Source: an uncultured Prevotellaceae bacterium (GTDB lineage: Bacteria > Bacteroidota > Bacteroidia > Bacteroidales > Muribaculaceae). From it: a DNA stretch of 64,000 bases. Of this stretch, positions 15,845 to 24,473 are shown in pieces (position 1 is the stretch's first letter; every line of letters starts with the position of its first letter). The position numbers were made by a program, and so were the translations under genes. A model generated the notes under the pieces. That model was given only the letters and a program-made list of their open reading frames with translations. It searched no databases and had not been told where the DNA came from. The stretch is from positions 62,001-126,000 of the forward strand of contig ONLH01000028.1 in NCBI GenBank assembly GCA_900318645.1, written 5' to 3'.

Positions 15845-17584
15845 TTAACATGGTATTTTATGAGATGATTTGATGGACTCTTGAAGCCTATTCTCCATAT
15901 ACATTTGGATGAATTCTTCAAATTTTGCATCAATACCGATTTTTTTCTTTATCAATCGGTTCTTGTAGTTGCTAACCGTCACAGCACTTGTGTAGTTCAT
16001 ACACAATTTAATGATTTGCGGTGAAATGTTAGCGCACAACAGATTAAAGAGTTTAAGATCACTGTCTGATAGTTGCGGATAGTTTTTCTCAACAAATGTG
16101 GCAATGCCATTGAATTCACCATCTACCGATAATTTGATTCTCTCCCAGAAGGAATCGCTCAGTTTGAGGTTTAAAATCTCGTGGCGCTCATTCATCGTCT
16201 TGAAGAGGCTTGACAATGGTACGATATGCTTAACTTTGCTCTCATCCCGGGTTTTCACCCTGATACTCTGGAAAAGCTCATTAAGGGCTGACATCCGGTA
16301 GCCAACAAGCTGAGAAATGTTGACGTCATTCTTCTCGTTGAGCTGCTGTTTCAGCATTTCGAGTTGTGATGTCAATTCCTGTTTTGTGGATGTGATTTCT
16401 TTGCGATAGTTAGCCAACGAGTGTTGTAGCCTATAGACAATCCACAACAGAAGAAGAAGCAGTAAGAAAACAAAAATCAGACTATTCATCAAGTTTTTGT
16501 TTTTCTTGTGAGTGATGACATTGTCTTTCGATTCCTGTATCAGGTTAAACTCTACTTCTGCTTTGCCAAGTTCTGTCTCCTTGGAGGATTTCAAGATCTG
16601 CGTGGCTATCTCGTATGACTGCTCAGTTGTGAATGTATCGTTTATGCCAGATTTCTCTGCTTGTGCTATTTCAGTCATCGCATCATATCGTCCCATTGAG
16701 TCAACAGGATCAACAGGAGGTGGCATCATCTGAAACACTTGTTTTGCCGAGTCAATGCGCCCCAACTTGGCATAAGCAAGAGCAGCGTATGTGTAAAATT
16801 GTGATTCCTTGCAGAACTCTTTGCCATTCCTCAAGACATACATGGCCAATTCCTTCGCACTGAGATAATCATTTTTGTGGAAATAGTAGAATCCGGCAAG
16901 TTTTGATATGTAAGTATATTGCTTAGACGGTTTGTATTGCTGGGCCAATTGAATCGCCCGCACAAGGTATTGCTCGGTCGAGTCAGGATAGGTTAAGCCA
17001 CAGATGGCACCTAAATCTCCATAGCAGGAAATAAGATAATTGGTGTCCTTGAGTGCCTCAAAATAGTAAATGGCTTCCTTGAGGCGAATGATGGCGGCAC
17101 TGTCCTGGGAATGCTCATTCTTATATAAAGAAGCTATACGCATTTTACTGTAGCCCAGATTGTAATAGTCATCAGGGTCGGCGGTTGTCTCAGCTGTTTT
17201 AAAATAGAGCAAAGCACTGTCCGGATGACCTAGTTCTTCCATGACAGCACCTTTGTAGATATTAGCGCGGGTAAGTTTTTCTTTTTCTTTGGGATGGGCG
17301 CGGTAATAGCCGAGGGCGTGGTTGATGTCGCTATCCGAGGTAGCGGGGATGTAGGCTTTGTAGCGCGCCTGGGTCAGCAGCAGGTCATGGTAGGCACGGT
17401 CGCCCTCGGTTGCCAAGTCGCTGGGCGACAGGGCTTCAAGGATGGCAAGAGCGCTGTCGGCATGGTCATGGATCAGGCTGTCCGCTGCCATAAGGCGGCT
17501 GTCATAGCGGTGCGTGTTACCACAACTCGGGACCACAGCCCCAAGAACAAGCATCGTCCAAATAAATACCATCAGCTTTCTCAT
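15845..17584 (-). CDS. Membrane-spanning TPR regulator with a C-terminal LuxR-like HTH
   Basis: This 579-residue protein has an N-terminal lipoprotein-type or cleaved leader (VVPSCGN) and a periplasmic domain of TPR-like pairs (residues about 30-330, for example HPDSALLYFKTAET). One membrane helix follows (LMNSLIFVFLLLLLLLWIVY, near 370), then a cytoplasmic coiled coil and a winged-helix region near 500-560 (LSDSDLKLFNLLCANIS...TVSNYKNRLIKKK). This layout is the recurrent Bacteroidota TPR-TM-HTH regulator. If the N-terminal segment is an uncleaved anchor the topology would differ. It probably senses envelope signals; targets are unknown. The neighbouring DUF3244 gene is a likely partner. Confidence 0.85.
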   Translation of the reverse strand: MRKLMVFIWTMLVLGAVVPSCGNTHRYDSRLMAADSLIHDHADSALAILEALSPSDLATEGDRAYHDLLLTQARYKAYIPATSDSDINHALGYYRAHPKEKEKLTRANIYKGAVMEELGHPDSALLYFKTAETTADPDDYYNLGYSKMRIASLYKNEHSQDSAAIIRLKEAIYYFEALKDTNYLISCYGDLGAICGLTYPDSTEQYLVRAIQLAQQYKPSKQYTYISKLAGFYYFHKNDYLSAKELAMYVLRNGKEFCKESQFYTYAALAYAKLGRIDSAKQVFQMMPPPVDPVDSMGRYDAMTEIAQAEKSGINDTFTTEQSYEIATQILKSSKETELGKAEVEFNLIQESKDNVITHKKNKNLMNSLIFVFLLLLLLLWIVYRLQHSLANYRKEITSTKQELTSQLEMLKQQLNEKNDVNISQLVGYRMSALNELFQSIRVKTRDESKVKHIVPLSSLFKTMNERHEILNLKLSDSFWERIKLSVDGEFNGIATFVEKNYPQLSDSDLKLFNLLCANISPQIIKLCMNYTSAVTVSNYKNRLIKKKIGIDAKFEEFIQMYMENRLQESIKSSHKIPC

Positions 17585-17734
17585 TGACCAGAGGTATATA
17601 TCAATAAACTAGGGTTATTAGCACTTCTTCACAATAATAAACGCACAAACCCGACAGTTTATTGTTTTGTATCAACCTTCAATATCCAGCAAAGTGCCAA
17701 ATAAAAACGACAACTCAAGCAACTTCAACAATTG

Positions 17735-17850
17735 ATTTTTCAACAACTGAATAGTCTGATTTTTCTGAGGGCAAAATAACATAAATGCCCATGAATGGAC
17801 CATAAATAATAATATTCATGAAATCATTCGTGGCTATTCGTGTTATTTTA
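17735..17850. repeat. Dispersed repeat, family 2, copy 2
   Basis: TTTTTCAACAACTGAATAGT, then ATGCCCATGAATGG and the inverted ATTCGTGGCTATTCGTG match copy 1 at 10464. The right end runs into the stop codon of menE (17848-17850). Confidence 0.65.
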
Positions 17851-18852
17851 TTCTGCTGATTTTTGTTGGGCGAGGGAGGCGGCGAGATTGCGGGCGGGTT
17901 TGCCGTTAGGGGTCATGGGTAATTCTGGCACCGCAAAGTAACGCTTGGGACGGGAGAACATGGGGAGAACTGCCTCGCTGGCAACCTTAGCGGCCGCAAT
18001 CTCGTCCTCATTGCCTTGCACGAGCATGACCACCACTTCGCCGAACTTGGGATCAGGACATTTTGTGATAAGGAAGGGGCAGGAGATGTGCGGAGCCAAT
18101 GCTTGCTCCACTTGCTCAATGTGGACCTTAATGCCGCCTGTGATGATGACATTGTCTATACGTCCCAATACCTTGAAGCGCTGTGTGCCCTGCTCCATCT
18201 CAACGACATCGCGCGTGACCAGTCGCTCAGGGCAAAGGTGGGGAGCGTCAATAACGAGGCATTGATCCTCATTGACTGATAAGGTGACACCCGGCAATGG
18301 AGTAAACCAAGACGACGCGTCACTGCCGCTCACGCGGCGCAGGGCGATGTGGGACAACGTCTCGGTCATGCCATAGCTGTGCCAGATGGCATTCTCAAAA
18401 CCTCGCAATTCACTCTCCAATGACGTATCCAACGGTCCGCCACCAATGATAATGTGACAAATTTTGCCCAAAATCTCACGTTCGCGCGGTACCTGCAAAC
18501 TGTTATACACCTGCATCGGCACCATAGCGGAAAAATCCAGTTTTTTGCCCATTTCATCGGTGAAATCGGGCATGGCAAGGGGATGGCTTGAGGGCTTTAC
18601 TGTCATCAAGCGCAAGCCTCGCTCCATGGCACGCACCACCATCATCTTGCCCGCGATAAAGTCCACACTCATGCACAGCAAGGCCGTATCTCCCGATTTG
18701 AGCCCAAGGAAATCGCAAGTCATGCGTGCACTGGCCAGCATACGGCGCTTCTCGACAAGCATCACCTTGGGGGTGCCTGTCGAGCCGCTGGTGTGCACCT
18801 CCACAGTGTCACTACCGTCGTGCCATTGTGCTATGAATTCTTCAACAGTCAT
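17848..18852 (-). CDS. menE: o-Succinylbenzoate-CoA ligase
   Basis: This 334-residue AMP-forming ligase activates o-succinylbenzoate as its CoA thioester in menaquinone synthesis. It carries the phosphate loop VHTSGSTGTPKVM near residue 20, the adenylate motif WHSYGMTET (near 172), GRIDNVIITGG and the late catalytic Lys in TPNGKPARN. It is shorter than many MenE proteins because the N-terminal extension is absent, which is common in Bacteroidota. It is the last gene of the men cluster, separated from menC by a MITE-like element (18935-19169), and its stop lies in a family 2 repeat. Confidence 0.93.
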   Translation of the reverse strand: MTVEEFIAQWHDGSDTVEVHTSGSTGTPKVMLVEKRRMLASARMTCDFLGLKSGDTALLCMSVDFIAGKMMVVRAMERGLRLMTVKPSSHPLAMPDFTDEMGKKLDFSAMVPMQVYNSLQVPREREILGKICHIIIGGGPLDTSLESELRGFENAIWHSYGMTETLSHIALRRVSGSDASSWFTPLPGVTLSVNEDQCLVIDAPHLCPERLVTRDVVEMEQGTQRFKVLGRIDNVIITGGIKVHIEQVEQALAPHISCPFLITKCPDPKFGEVVVMLVQGNEDEIAAAKVASEAVLPMFSRPKRYFAVPELPMTPNGKPARNLAASLAQQKSAE

Positions 18853-18934
18853 TTGTTTCAGTGAGGAGTTAGAAGTTAGAAGTTAGGAGTGATTATCACC
18901 GTTCTGACAACTTAAAATTAGACTCTATACCAAC

Positions 18935-19169
18935 GTGAGTTTGACGAAAATAAGTTGTTGATACTCAACTCCTCCCCTTGGTTAAGAGGGAACACCTCCC
19001 CCGTCTGGGGGGAGGTGGCACGAAGTGCCAGAGGAGGGGGAGAGGGCGGAGGAGTATGATTTATCCTCAAAGCTCTTTCTCTTGGGGTATCAATGCCCCC
19101 CAACCCCCCTCTAATCTTAGAGGGGGAGCTATCAACGAACTGATTTACAGTAGATATTTCCATCTAACT
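18935..19169. repeat. MITE-like repeat, family 1, copy D, inside the men operon
   Basis: It starts with GTGAGTTTGACGAAAATAAG and ends in a decayed TTTCCATCTAACTGAAG. The interior matches copy C: GGTGGCACGAAGTGCCAGAG, CCCCTCTAATCTTAGAGGGG and the C-rich hairpin. It fills nearly all of the menC-menE gap. GAGGAGTTAGAAGTTAG-type low-complexity sequence lies between it and menE. Confidence 0.75.
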
Positions 19170-19174
19170 GAAGA

Positions 19175-20212
19175 CTAAAATCTGTACCACAGCTTGTCGC
19201 CGTGGATGGCAATAGGCATCTCTATATTGTCGGTGAACAGTTGGCCCGTGCCCAGGCCCTGCGGCATGTTGATGGCGGGACCATAGACCTCAGCAGCAAG
19301 GTGGGCAATGGCATTGAGGCCCACGTTGCTCTCCAGGGCACTGGTAATCCAGGAGCCGATGCCGCGTTCACGCGCCAGCTCAATCCACTCGCGGCAACCT
19401 GCCATACCGCCGTGCAGCGACGGCTTGAGGATGATGTACTGGGGACGGATGGTGTCGAGCAACTGGCGTTTGCGCTCCAGGGTGTTCACGCCGATGAGTT
19501 CCTCGTCCAGGGCGATAGACAACGGCGAGACCTCGCACAGGCGTGCCATCTCCTGCCACTGGCCCGCCATAATGGGCTGCTCAATGGAATGGATGTCACA
19601 GGCAGCCAACTGCTGCAATTTGTCCATCGCCTCAACAGGCGAAAAAGCACCGTTGGCATCCACGCGCAACTCAATGCGGTCGCTGCCATAACGGTCGCGC
19701 AGACGACGGATTAGTGCCATTTCATCGGAGAAATCGATGGCTCCAATCTTGATTTTCACACAGGAGAAACCTTGGTCAAGTTTCTGTTCCAGGCGTGCTG
19801 CCATCGTCTCAAAGTCACCCATCCATACCAGTCCGTTGATGGGGATGCCTTCCTCGCCACGGGCAAAGGGGGTGTCGGACAATGCCGTGCTGCCGCTGCG
19901 ATGCAACTGTAGCCACGCCGTCTCCAGTCCAAATAGCATCGACGGCACATCACGCAGGGCATCCACATCAATACCGCCACGGGCACACACGTCATCACAA
20001 TGGCGCCGCAGCACAGCGTCATAGTCGGACAAGTCGTCGCAACTCAGCTTGGGCAATGGGGCACACTCGCCTACCCCGACGATGCCTGGCAGATCATCGC
20101 TGGTGAGGTGCACAAAGCGGCTCACGCGCGTGTGATAAACGCCACGCGAGGTGCCCGCCGGCTCCTTGAAGTGAAACGTGCGGGTGGCGATGTCAATGTG
20201 GTAACGGCTCAT
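19175..20212 (-). CDS. menC: o-Succinylbenzoate synthase (enolase superfamily)
   Basis: This protein has 345 residues. MenC dehydrates SHCHC to o-succinylbenzoate. The superfamily acid/base and metal residues are visible: the Lys pair of CVKIKIG (near 165), Asp of RVDANGAF, Glu of SIEQPI, Asp/Glu of ALDEELIG and Lys of ILKPSLHGG. The start ATG overlaps the menB stop (TGATG), implying translational coupling. Downstream the cluster is interrupted by a MITE-like repeat before menE. Confidence 0.95.
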   Translation of the reverse strand: MSRYHIDIATRTFHFKEPAGTSRGVYHTRVSRFVHLTSDDLPGIVGVGECAPLPKLSCDDLSDYDAVLRRHCDDVCARGGIDVDALRDVPSMLFGLETAWLQLHRSGSTALSDTPFARGEEGIPINGLVWMGDFETMAARLEQKLDQGFSCVKIKIGAIDFSDEMALIRRLRDRYGSDRIELRVDANGAFSPVEAMDKLQQLAACDIHSIEQPIMAGQWQEMARLCEVSPLSIALDEELIGVNTLERKRQLLDTIRPQYIILKPSLHGGMAGCREWIELARERGIGSWITSALESNVGLNAIAHLAAEVYGPAINMPQGLGTGQLFTDNIEMPIAIHGDKLWYRF

Positions 20213-21039
20213 CAGGGCAGATAAGGATACTGGTCAAAGTCGGGTTTGCGCTTCTCGAGGAAGGCCTTGCCACCCTCCTGGGCCTCATCCATGCAGTAAT
20301 ACAGCATGGTGCAGTCACCTGCCAGCTGCTGGATGCCAGCCTGGCCGTCGAGTTCGGCATTGAGACCCATCTTGATCATGCGCAGGGCGAGCGGTGAACG
20401 TTCCATCATCGTCTGTGCCCACTCGACGCACTCGTCCTCAAGTCGTTCCAGGGGTACCACCTTGTTGACCATGCCCATCTGCTCAGCTTCACGGGCGGTA
20501 TATTGGCGGCAGAGGAACCAGATTTCGCGCGCCTTTTTCTGACCCACGATGCGGGCGAGATAGGACGAGCCAAAGCCCGCGTCAAAAGAACCCACCTTGG
20601 GACCTGTCTGGCCGAAGATGGCGTTCTCGCTGGCAATCGTCAGGTCGCAGACCACGTGCAGCACATGACCACCACCGATGGCATAGCCGTTAACCATTGC
20701 TATGACGGGCTTGGGCAAGCGGCGTATCTGCATCTGCACGTCGAGCACACTCAGGCGGGGCACGCCCTCACTATCCACATAGCCGCCACGTCCCTTGACG
20801 TGCATGTCACCGCCAGCACAGAAGGCCTTATCTCCCGCGCCAGTCAACAGCACGACGCGAATGTCGGACGCCTCGCGGCAATGGTTGAATGCCTGAGACA
20901 TTTCCAGGGTTGTCAACGGTGTGAAGGCGTTGCGGTAGCGCTCGCGGTTGATGGTAATCTTGGCGATGCGGTCATATTGTTCAAACAGGATTTCCTTAAA
21001 GTCAAATCCCTCAATCTTTTTCCATTCTCTTGTTGCCAT
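20212..21039 (-). CDS. menB: 1,4-Dihydroxy-2-naphthoyl-CoA synthase
   Basis: This 275-residue crotonase-fold enzyme closes the naphthoquinone ring from o-succinylbenzoyl-CoA. Diagnostic blocks are the oxyanion-hole sequence [18 protein letters not shown] (near 88), the second oxyanion segment [15 protein letters not shown], and the C-terminal [13 protein letters not shown] tail typical of MenB. Length is normal. It lies 33 bp after menD. Confidence 0.97.
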   Translation of the reverse strand: MATREWKKIEGFDFKEILFEQYDRIAKITINRERYRNAFTPLTTLEMSQAFNHCREASDIRVVLLTGAGDKAFCAGGDMHVKGRGGYVDSEGVPRLSVLDVQMQIRRLPKPVIAMVNGYAIGGGHVLHVVCDLTIASENAIFGQTGPKVGSFDAGFGSSYLARIVGQKKAREIWFLCRQYTAREAEQMGMVNKVVPLERLEDECVEWAQTMMERSPLALRMIKMGLNAELDGQAGIQQLAGDCTMLYYCMDEAQEGGKAFLEKRKPDFDQYPYLP

Positions 21040-21072
21040 TTTGTTTAATGTTTAAAGGTTAATGTTTAGAAG

Positions 21073-22728
21073 TCATATTTTGGCATTTAATGCTTCACTT
21101 GCTTGTTGCCAGACGTGGCGGTCGCGGGCAACGTCAGTGACAACTTCGAGCAGGCGCGGGCGGTCGCTGTCGTCCTGAATAAGCCAAGTGATACCGCTGT
21201 ACAGGTCTTCGCTTCCGTATGCAGCCCTATACTCCACGGCATGCTGGGCACAACAACCCTCGGCATGGGTCCGATGACCTGCGGCAATCATCGTATCACG
21301 GGCAGGTGAAGCTTCCAAGCCAGGCAGTTGTGCAAAGATGCCACCACCACCGTTGTTAAGTAACAGGATGCGCAGGTTGCCACGCAGGTTGCTGTTCCAC
21401 AACGCGTTCTGGTCATAGAAGAAACTCAGGTCGCCTGTCACACACAATATCCTGCCATCGGTCGCTGCGGCACAGCCTGCAGCAGCCGACGTCGAACCCT
21501 CAATGCCGTTCACGCCACGGTTGCAGCGGACATGCTGTTCTGCAAACAGATTGGCAAGACGCACGGGTTGGCTATTGGCGAAATGCAGCACAAACGGCTC
21601 ACCGTACTCCTGTACCGATTGTAAAGCCAGTTTAACCGCCAGCATCTGGGAGAAATCTGGCCGCAATGCGTCAAAATGCGCCTGAGTTTTGCCCAATGCC
21701 TCATTCCAGCGGTTTGCAAACGGATGAGAAGGCTCACCATCAAACAGTTTGTCTAAAGCCTTCAAAGCCTGACGCTCATCACACCTGATTACTTGAGTCA
21801 AGTGGCCGAAGGTGTCATGAATTTCACCATCCTCACTCACCTGGACCATGGGTACATTCTCCAAACGGCGCAGATAAGCCTTGATACGCTTGCTCACCAG
21901 AGTGCCACCCACATAAATCACGTAATCAGGTTCAAATTCAGTATCATGCTCCACATTGGGCAACAGTTCGTCGAATGGCACACCGCCATCGTCGGCACCC
22001 AACGATTCAGCCAGTACAGCGATATGCTGTTTCATAGCCTCCAAACATTCACGGGTAGCAACACCCTGTGGCAGCTGACCAATGATTAGCATGGGTTTTT
22101 CGGCCGATTTTACGGGTTTCAGTGACTCAAAAACGGCCATTTCATCGGGAGAAATCGCCCCTGTTTGGATAATACGCTCTTGCGGCAATGAATCTACTGT
22201 GAAGTTGAACAACGGTTCGTCGTAGGGTACATTGATGTGTACAGGACCACCCTGCTTAGCGGCTATCATGGCTTCATTGGCAAGACGGTTACAATGCCAA
22301 TGGGTAAGATCATCATGCGGCTCAATAAGGTTCACATCCTTGAGCGTGAATCGCGACAGGGCTCCTGGTTGGTCTATGGTCTGTCCCATCTGCTGTCCGA
22401 TGTGCGCCATGGGGCGGTCGGCACTGATAACTATCAGCGGCAGGTGACGATGAAGCGCCTCGGCCACCGCAGGAGCCAAGTCAAGCAAGGCCGTACCCGA
22501 GGTGACACACACCACCACGGGCTCTCTCAGCTGCTCGGCCATACCAAGGGCAAAGAAGCCAGCACTGCGCTCATCTGTCACAGGATAGCAAGTAATCTGC
22601 GGGCACTCGTTGAGGTTATGCACGATGGGCGCATTGCGTGACCCGGGACACACCACAGCACGGGTAATGCCGTGACCCAGCATCACTGCACACAAGATAT
22701 TGATATTTTCTTTATCACTATAATTCAT
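21073..22728 (-). CDS. menD: SEPHCHC synthase (thiamine-diphosphate enzyme)
   Basis: This 551-residue protein has the three-domain ThDP fold. MenD condenses isochorismate with the succinic semialdehyde-ThDP adduct of 2-oxoglutarate. Visible features are VCPGSRNAPI (residues 26-35) with the conserved Arg, TSGTALLDLAPAVAEA, SADRP in the first domain, and the ThDP/Mg block CVTGDLSFFYDQNALWN...LLLNNGGGGIF (near 430-465). It starts 3 bp after the menF stop, so the pair is tightly coupled. Confidence 0.96.
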   Translation of the reverse strand: MNYSDKENINILCAVMLGHGITRAVVCPGSRNAPIVHNLNECPQITCYPVTDERSAGFFALGMAEQLREPVVVCVTSGTALLDLAPAVAEALHRHLPLIVISADRPMAHIGQQMGQTIDQPGALSRFTLKDVNLIEPHDDLTHWHCNRLANEAMIAAKQGGPVHINVPYDEPLFNFTVDSLPQERIIQTGAISPDEMAVFESLKPVKSAEKPMLIIGQLPQGVATRECLEAMKQHIAVLAESLGADDGGVPFDELLPNVEHDTEFEPDYVIYVGGTLVSKRIKAYLRRLENVPMVQVSEDGEIHDTFGHLTQVIRCDERQALKALDKLFDGEPSHPFANRWNEALGKTQAHFDALRPDFSQMLAVKLALQSVQEYGEPFVLHFANSQPVRLANLFAEQHVRCNRGVNGIEGSTSAAAGCAAATDGRILCVTGDLSFFYDQNALWNSNLRGNLRILLLNNGGGGIFAQLPGLEASPARDTMIAAGHRTHAEGCCAQHAVEYRAAYGSEDLYSGITWLIQDDSDRPRLLEVVTDVARDRHVWQQASEALNAKI

Positions 22729-22731
22729 GAT

Positions 22732-23760
22732 TCATTCAATTAGTGATAGCATGGACTGCATCTTGGCGGCTGTTTCGTTCCATTCCATCTCCTCCTCGCT
22801 CTGCGGGAGGATACCTCCACCAGCATAAAGACGATAACGGTCATCAAAAATACGCATACAACGCAACGACACAAATAGTGCCGTGTCATCATCCAAATTC
22901 AACGGTCCTGAGAAGCCACTGTAATAACTGCGGTCAAGAGACTCATTTTCAATGATGAAACGATGTGCATCCTGTTTAGGCAGTCCACACACTGCAGGCG
23001 TGGGATGCAAATTATCCAGCACTTCACCCACATTGACATTTTTCCTCAATGTAAAAGTGAAATCGGTGCGCAGGTGCACCAACTTGCCAGCACGAGTGGT
23101 ATAAGGATCACTTGATACCACATCATCGCTGTAATGATTAAGGCAGTCCTGGATGTAATGTGCAACGTAGGCCTGCTCCTGTATATTTTTATCGCTCCAA
23201 GACGGCAGATTATCGCTATAAGGCATAGTGCCAGCCAGTGCCATCGTGTGCCATTTGTCACCGTCACAATCAAGCAAAACCTCAGGAGTAGCAATTAACC
23301 ATGTGCCGCATTGCGGAGCCGAGAACAATGTCACAAAAGCTTCGGGATACCGTTCACAAGCCATTGAAAACAGATTCCCCTTAACTATGCCTTCGTGACT
23401 GATATCGGCACATCGCGCAAGTACCAATTTTTGGATGCCAGTTGCCGAAAAAGCCCGATGAAATCGGGAAAATATGTCATGATATTGCTCACGTGATGCG
23501 GGTTTGAAAGGCAATTTATTCACTTCTGAATAATAAGGAAGAAAACGAATCTGTTCCACCTCATCATGGGAGTATTGTCTCACCACATCAGGCCGCAACA
23601 GGATGATGGGCAATGCATCACCGGGAGTGAACGGAGCAATCACAAAACCGCGTTTGCCGTCCAGCATCTTCAATTCAGAGAAAGCTTCAGGCACACCACG
23701 CTGCCCCACCAGTGTACATTCACTGGCGTGCGGCAGGCGGTATATTGCAAAAGCATCCAC
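22732..23760 (-). CDS. menF: Isochorismate synthase
   Basis: This 342-residue chorismate-binding enzyme converts chorismate to isochorismate, the entry to menaquinone. The C-terminal catalytic core is recognisable: LHPTPAVCGLPKQDA, YYSGFSGPLN and the Mg-binding YAGGGILPQSEEEMEWNE. It is shorter than E. coli MenF because the N-terminal part is reduced, as is usual in Bacteroidota. EntC-like use for a siderophore is unlikely because it directly precedes menD. It follows rdgB by 18 bp. Confidence 0.93.
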   Translation of the reverse strand: MDAFAIYRLPHASECTLVGQRGVPEAFSELKMLDGKRGFVIAPFTPGDALPIILLRPDVVRQYSHDEVEQIRFLPYYSEVNKLPFKPASREQYHDIFSRFHRAFSATGIQKLVLARCADISHEGIVKGNLFSMACERYPEAFVTLFSAPQCGTWLIATPEVLLDCDGDKWHTMALAGTMPYSDNLPSWSDKNIQEQAYVAHYIQDCLNHYSDDVVSSDPYTTRAGKLVHLRTDFTFTLRKNVNVGEVLDNLHPTPAVCGLPKQDAHRFIIENESLDRSYYSGFSGPLNLDDDTALFVSLRCMRIFDDRYRLYAGGGILPQSEEEMEWNETAAKMQSMLSLIE

Positions 23761-23778
23761 TACTGTTCAAAGAATTTT

Positions 23779-24366
23779 TTACTGCCGGTCATTAAGGAAT
23801 TCCACCAAGCGGGCGACAGCGCGGCCACGGTGACTGATACTATTCTTCTGCTCAGGCGACATCTGAGCGAAAGTACTGCCATCACCCTCAACGGGCTGGA
23901 AAATACTGTCGTAGCCGAAACCTCCCGTGCCATGACGCTCAGTGAGAATAATTCCCTCGACTTGGCCCTCAAACAGGTGCTCTTCGCCCTGTAACAGGAC
24001 AATGGCAGTGCGGAAACGGGCTGTACGTTTCTCCATGGGCACATCCTGCAACTTGGTTAATACTTTATCAATATTAGCCTCACTGTCGTGCCCTGGACCA
24101 GCATAACGTGCCGAATATACACCAGGTTCACCCCCAAGTGCGTCAATTTCCAAGCCTGTATCGTCGCTGAAACAGTCATATCCGTAGTGTTCCTTGACAT
24201 ACTCAGCCTTCATGCGTGCATTGCCTTCAATCGTATCAGCCGTCTCGGGGATGTCCTCATGACAACCTATATCGACAAGTGCCAACACCTCATAACGGTC
24301 ACCCAGCATCTGGCGCAGTTCCTGCAACTTGTGGGCATTATTGGTAGCAAAAACTATCTTCTTCAT
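23779..24366 (-). CDS. rdgB: XTP/dITP diphosphohydrolase (RdgB/HAM1)
   Basis: The start chosen is ATG 24366 (MKKIVFATNNAHKL), three codons inside the longest frame, because the family begins with exactly this phosphate-binding strand. The product of 195 residues cleaves non-canonical purine triphosphates. Family blocks are FATNNAHKLQEL, CFSDDTGLEIDALGGEPGVYSARYAG and GTGGFGYDSIFQP, and the tail SHRGRAVARL. It is the gene before menF and probably shares its transcript, with no known functional connection. Confidence 0.96.
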   Translation of the reverse strand: MKKIVFATNNAHKLQELRQMLGDRYEVLALVDIGCHEDIPETADTIEGNARMKAEYVKEHYGYDCFSDDTGLEIDALGGEPGVYSARYAGPGHDSEANIDKVLTKLQDVPMEKRTARFRTAIVLLQGEEHLFEGQVEGIILTERHGTGGFGYDSIFQPVEGDGSTFAQMSPEQKNSISHRGRAVARLVEFLNDRQ

Positions 24367-24394
24367 AAAAAACAACTACTATAATAAAAAGGAA

Positions 24395-24463
24395 AACAAT
24401 AAATACAACAAATACAAATAATTAATTGTCAGATAATTAATTGTAATTATTGTATTTATTGTT
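24395..24463 (-). terminator. Terminator of leuS
   Basis: AACAATAAATACA (395-407) pairs with TGTATTTATTGTT (451-463), and an inner ATTAATTGT/ACAATTAAT stem extends it. On the minus strand TTTTCCTTTTTA follows. It separates leuS from rdgB. Confidence 0.75.
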
Positions 24464-24473
24464 GTTTTTGTTC

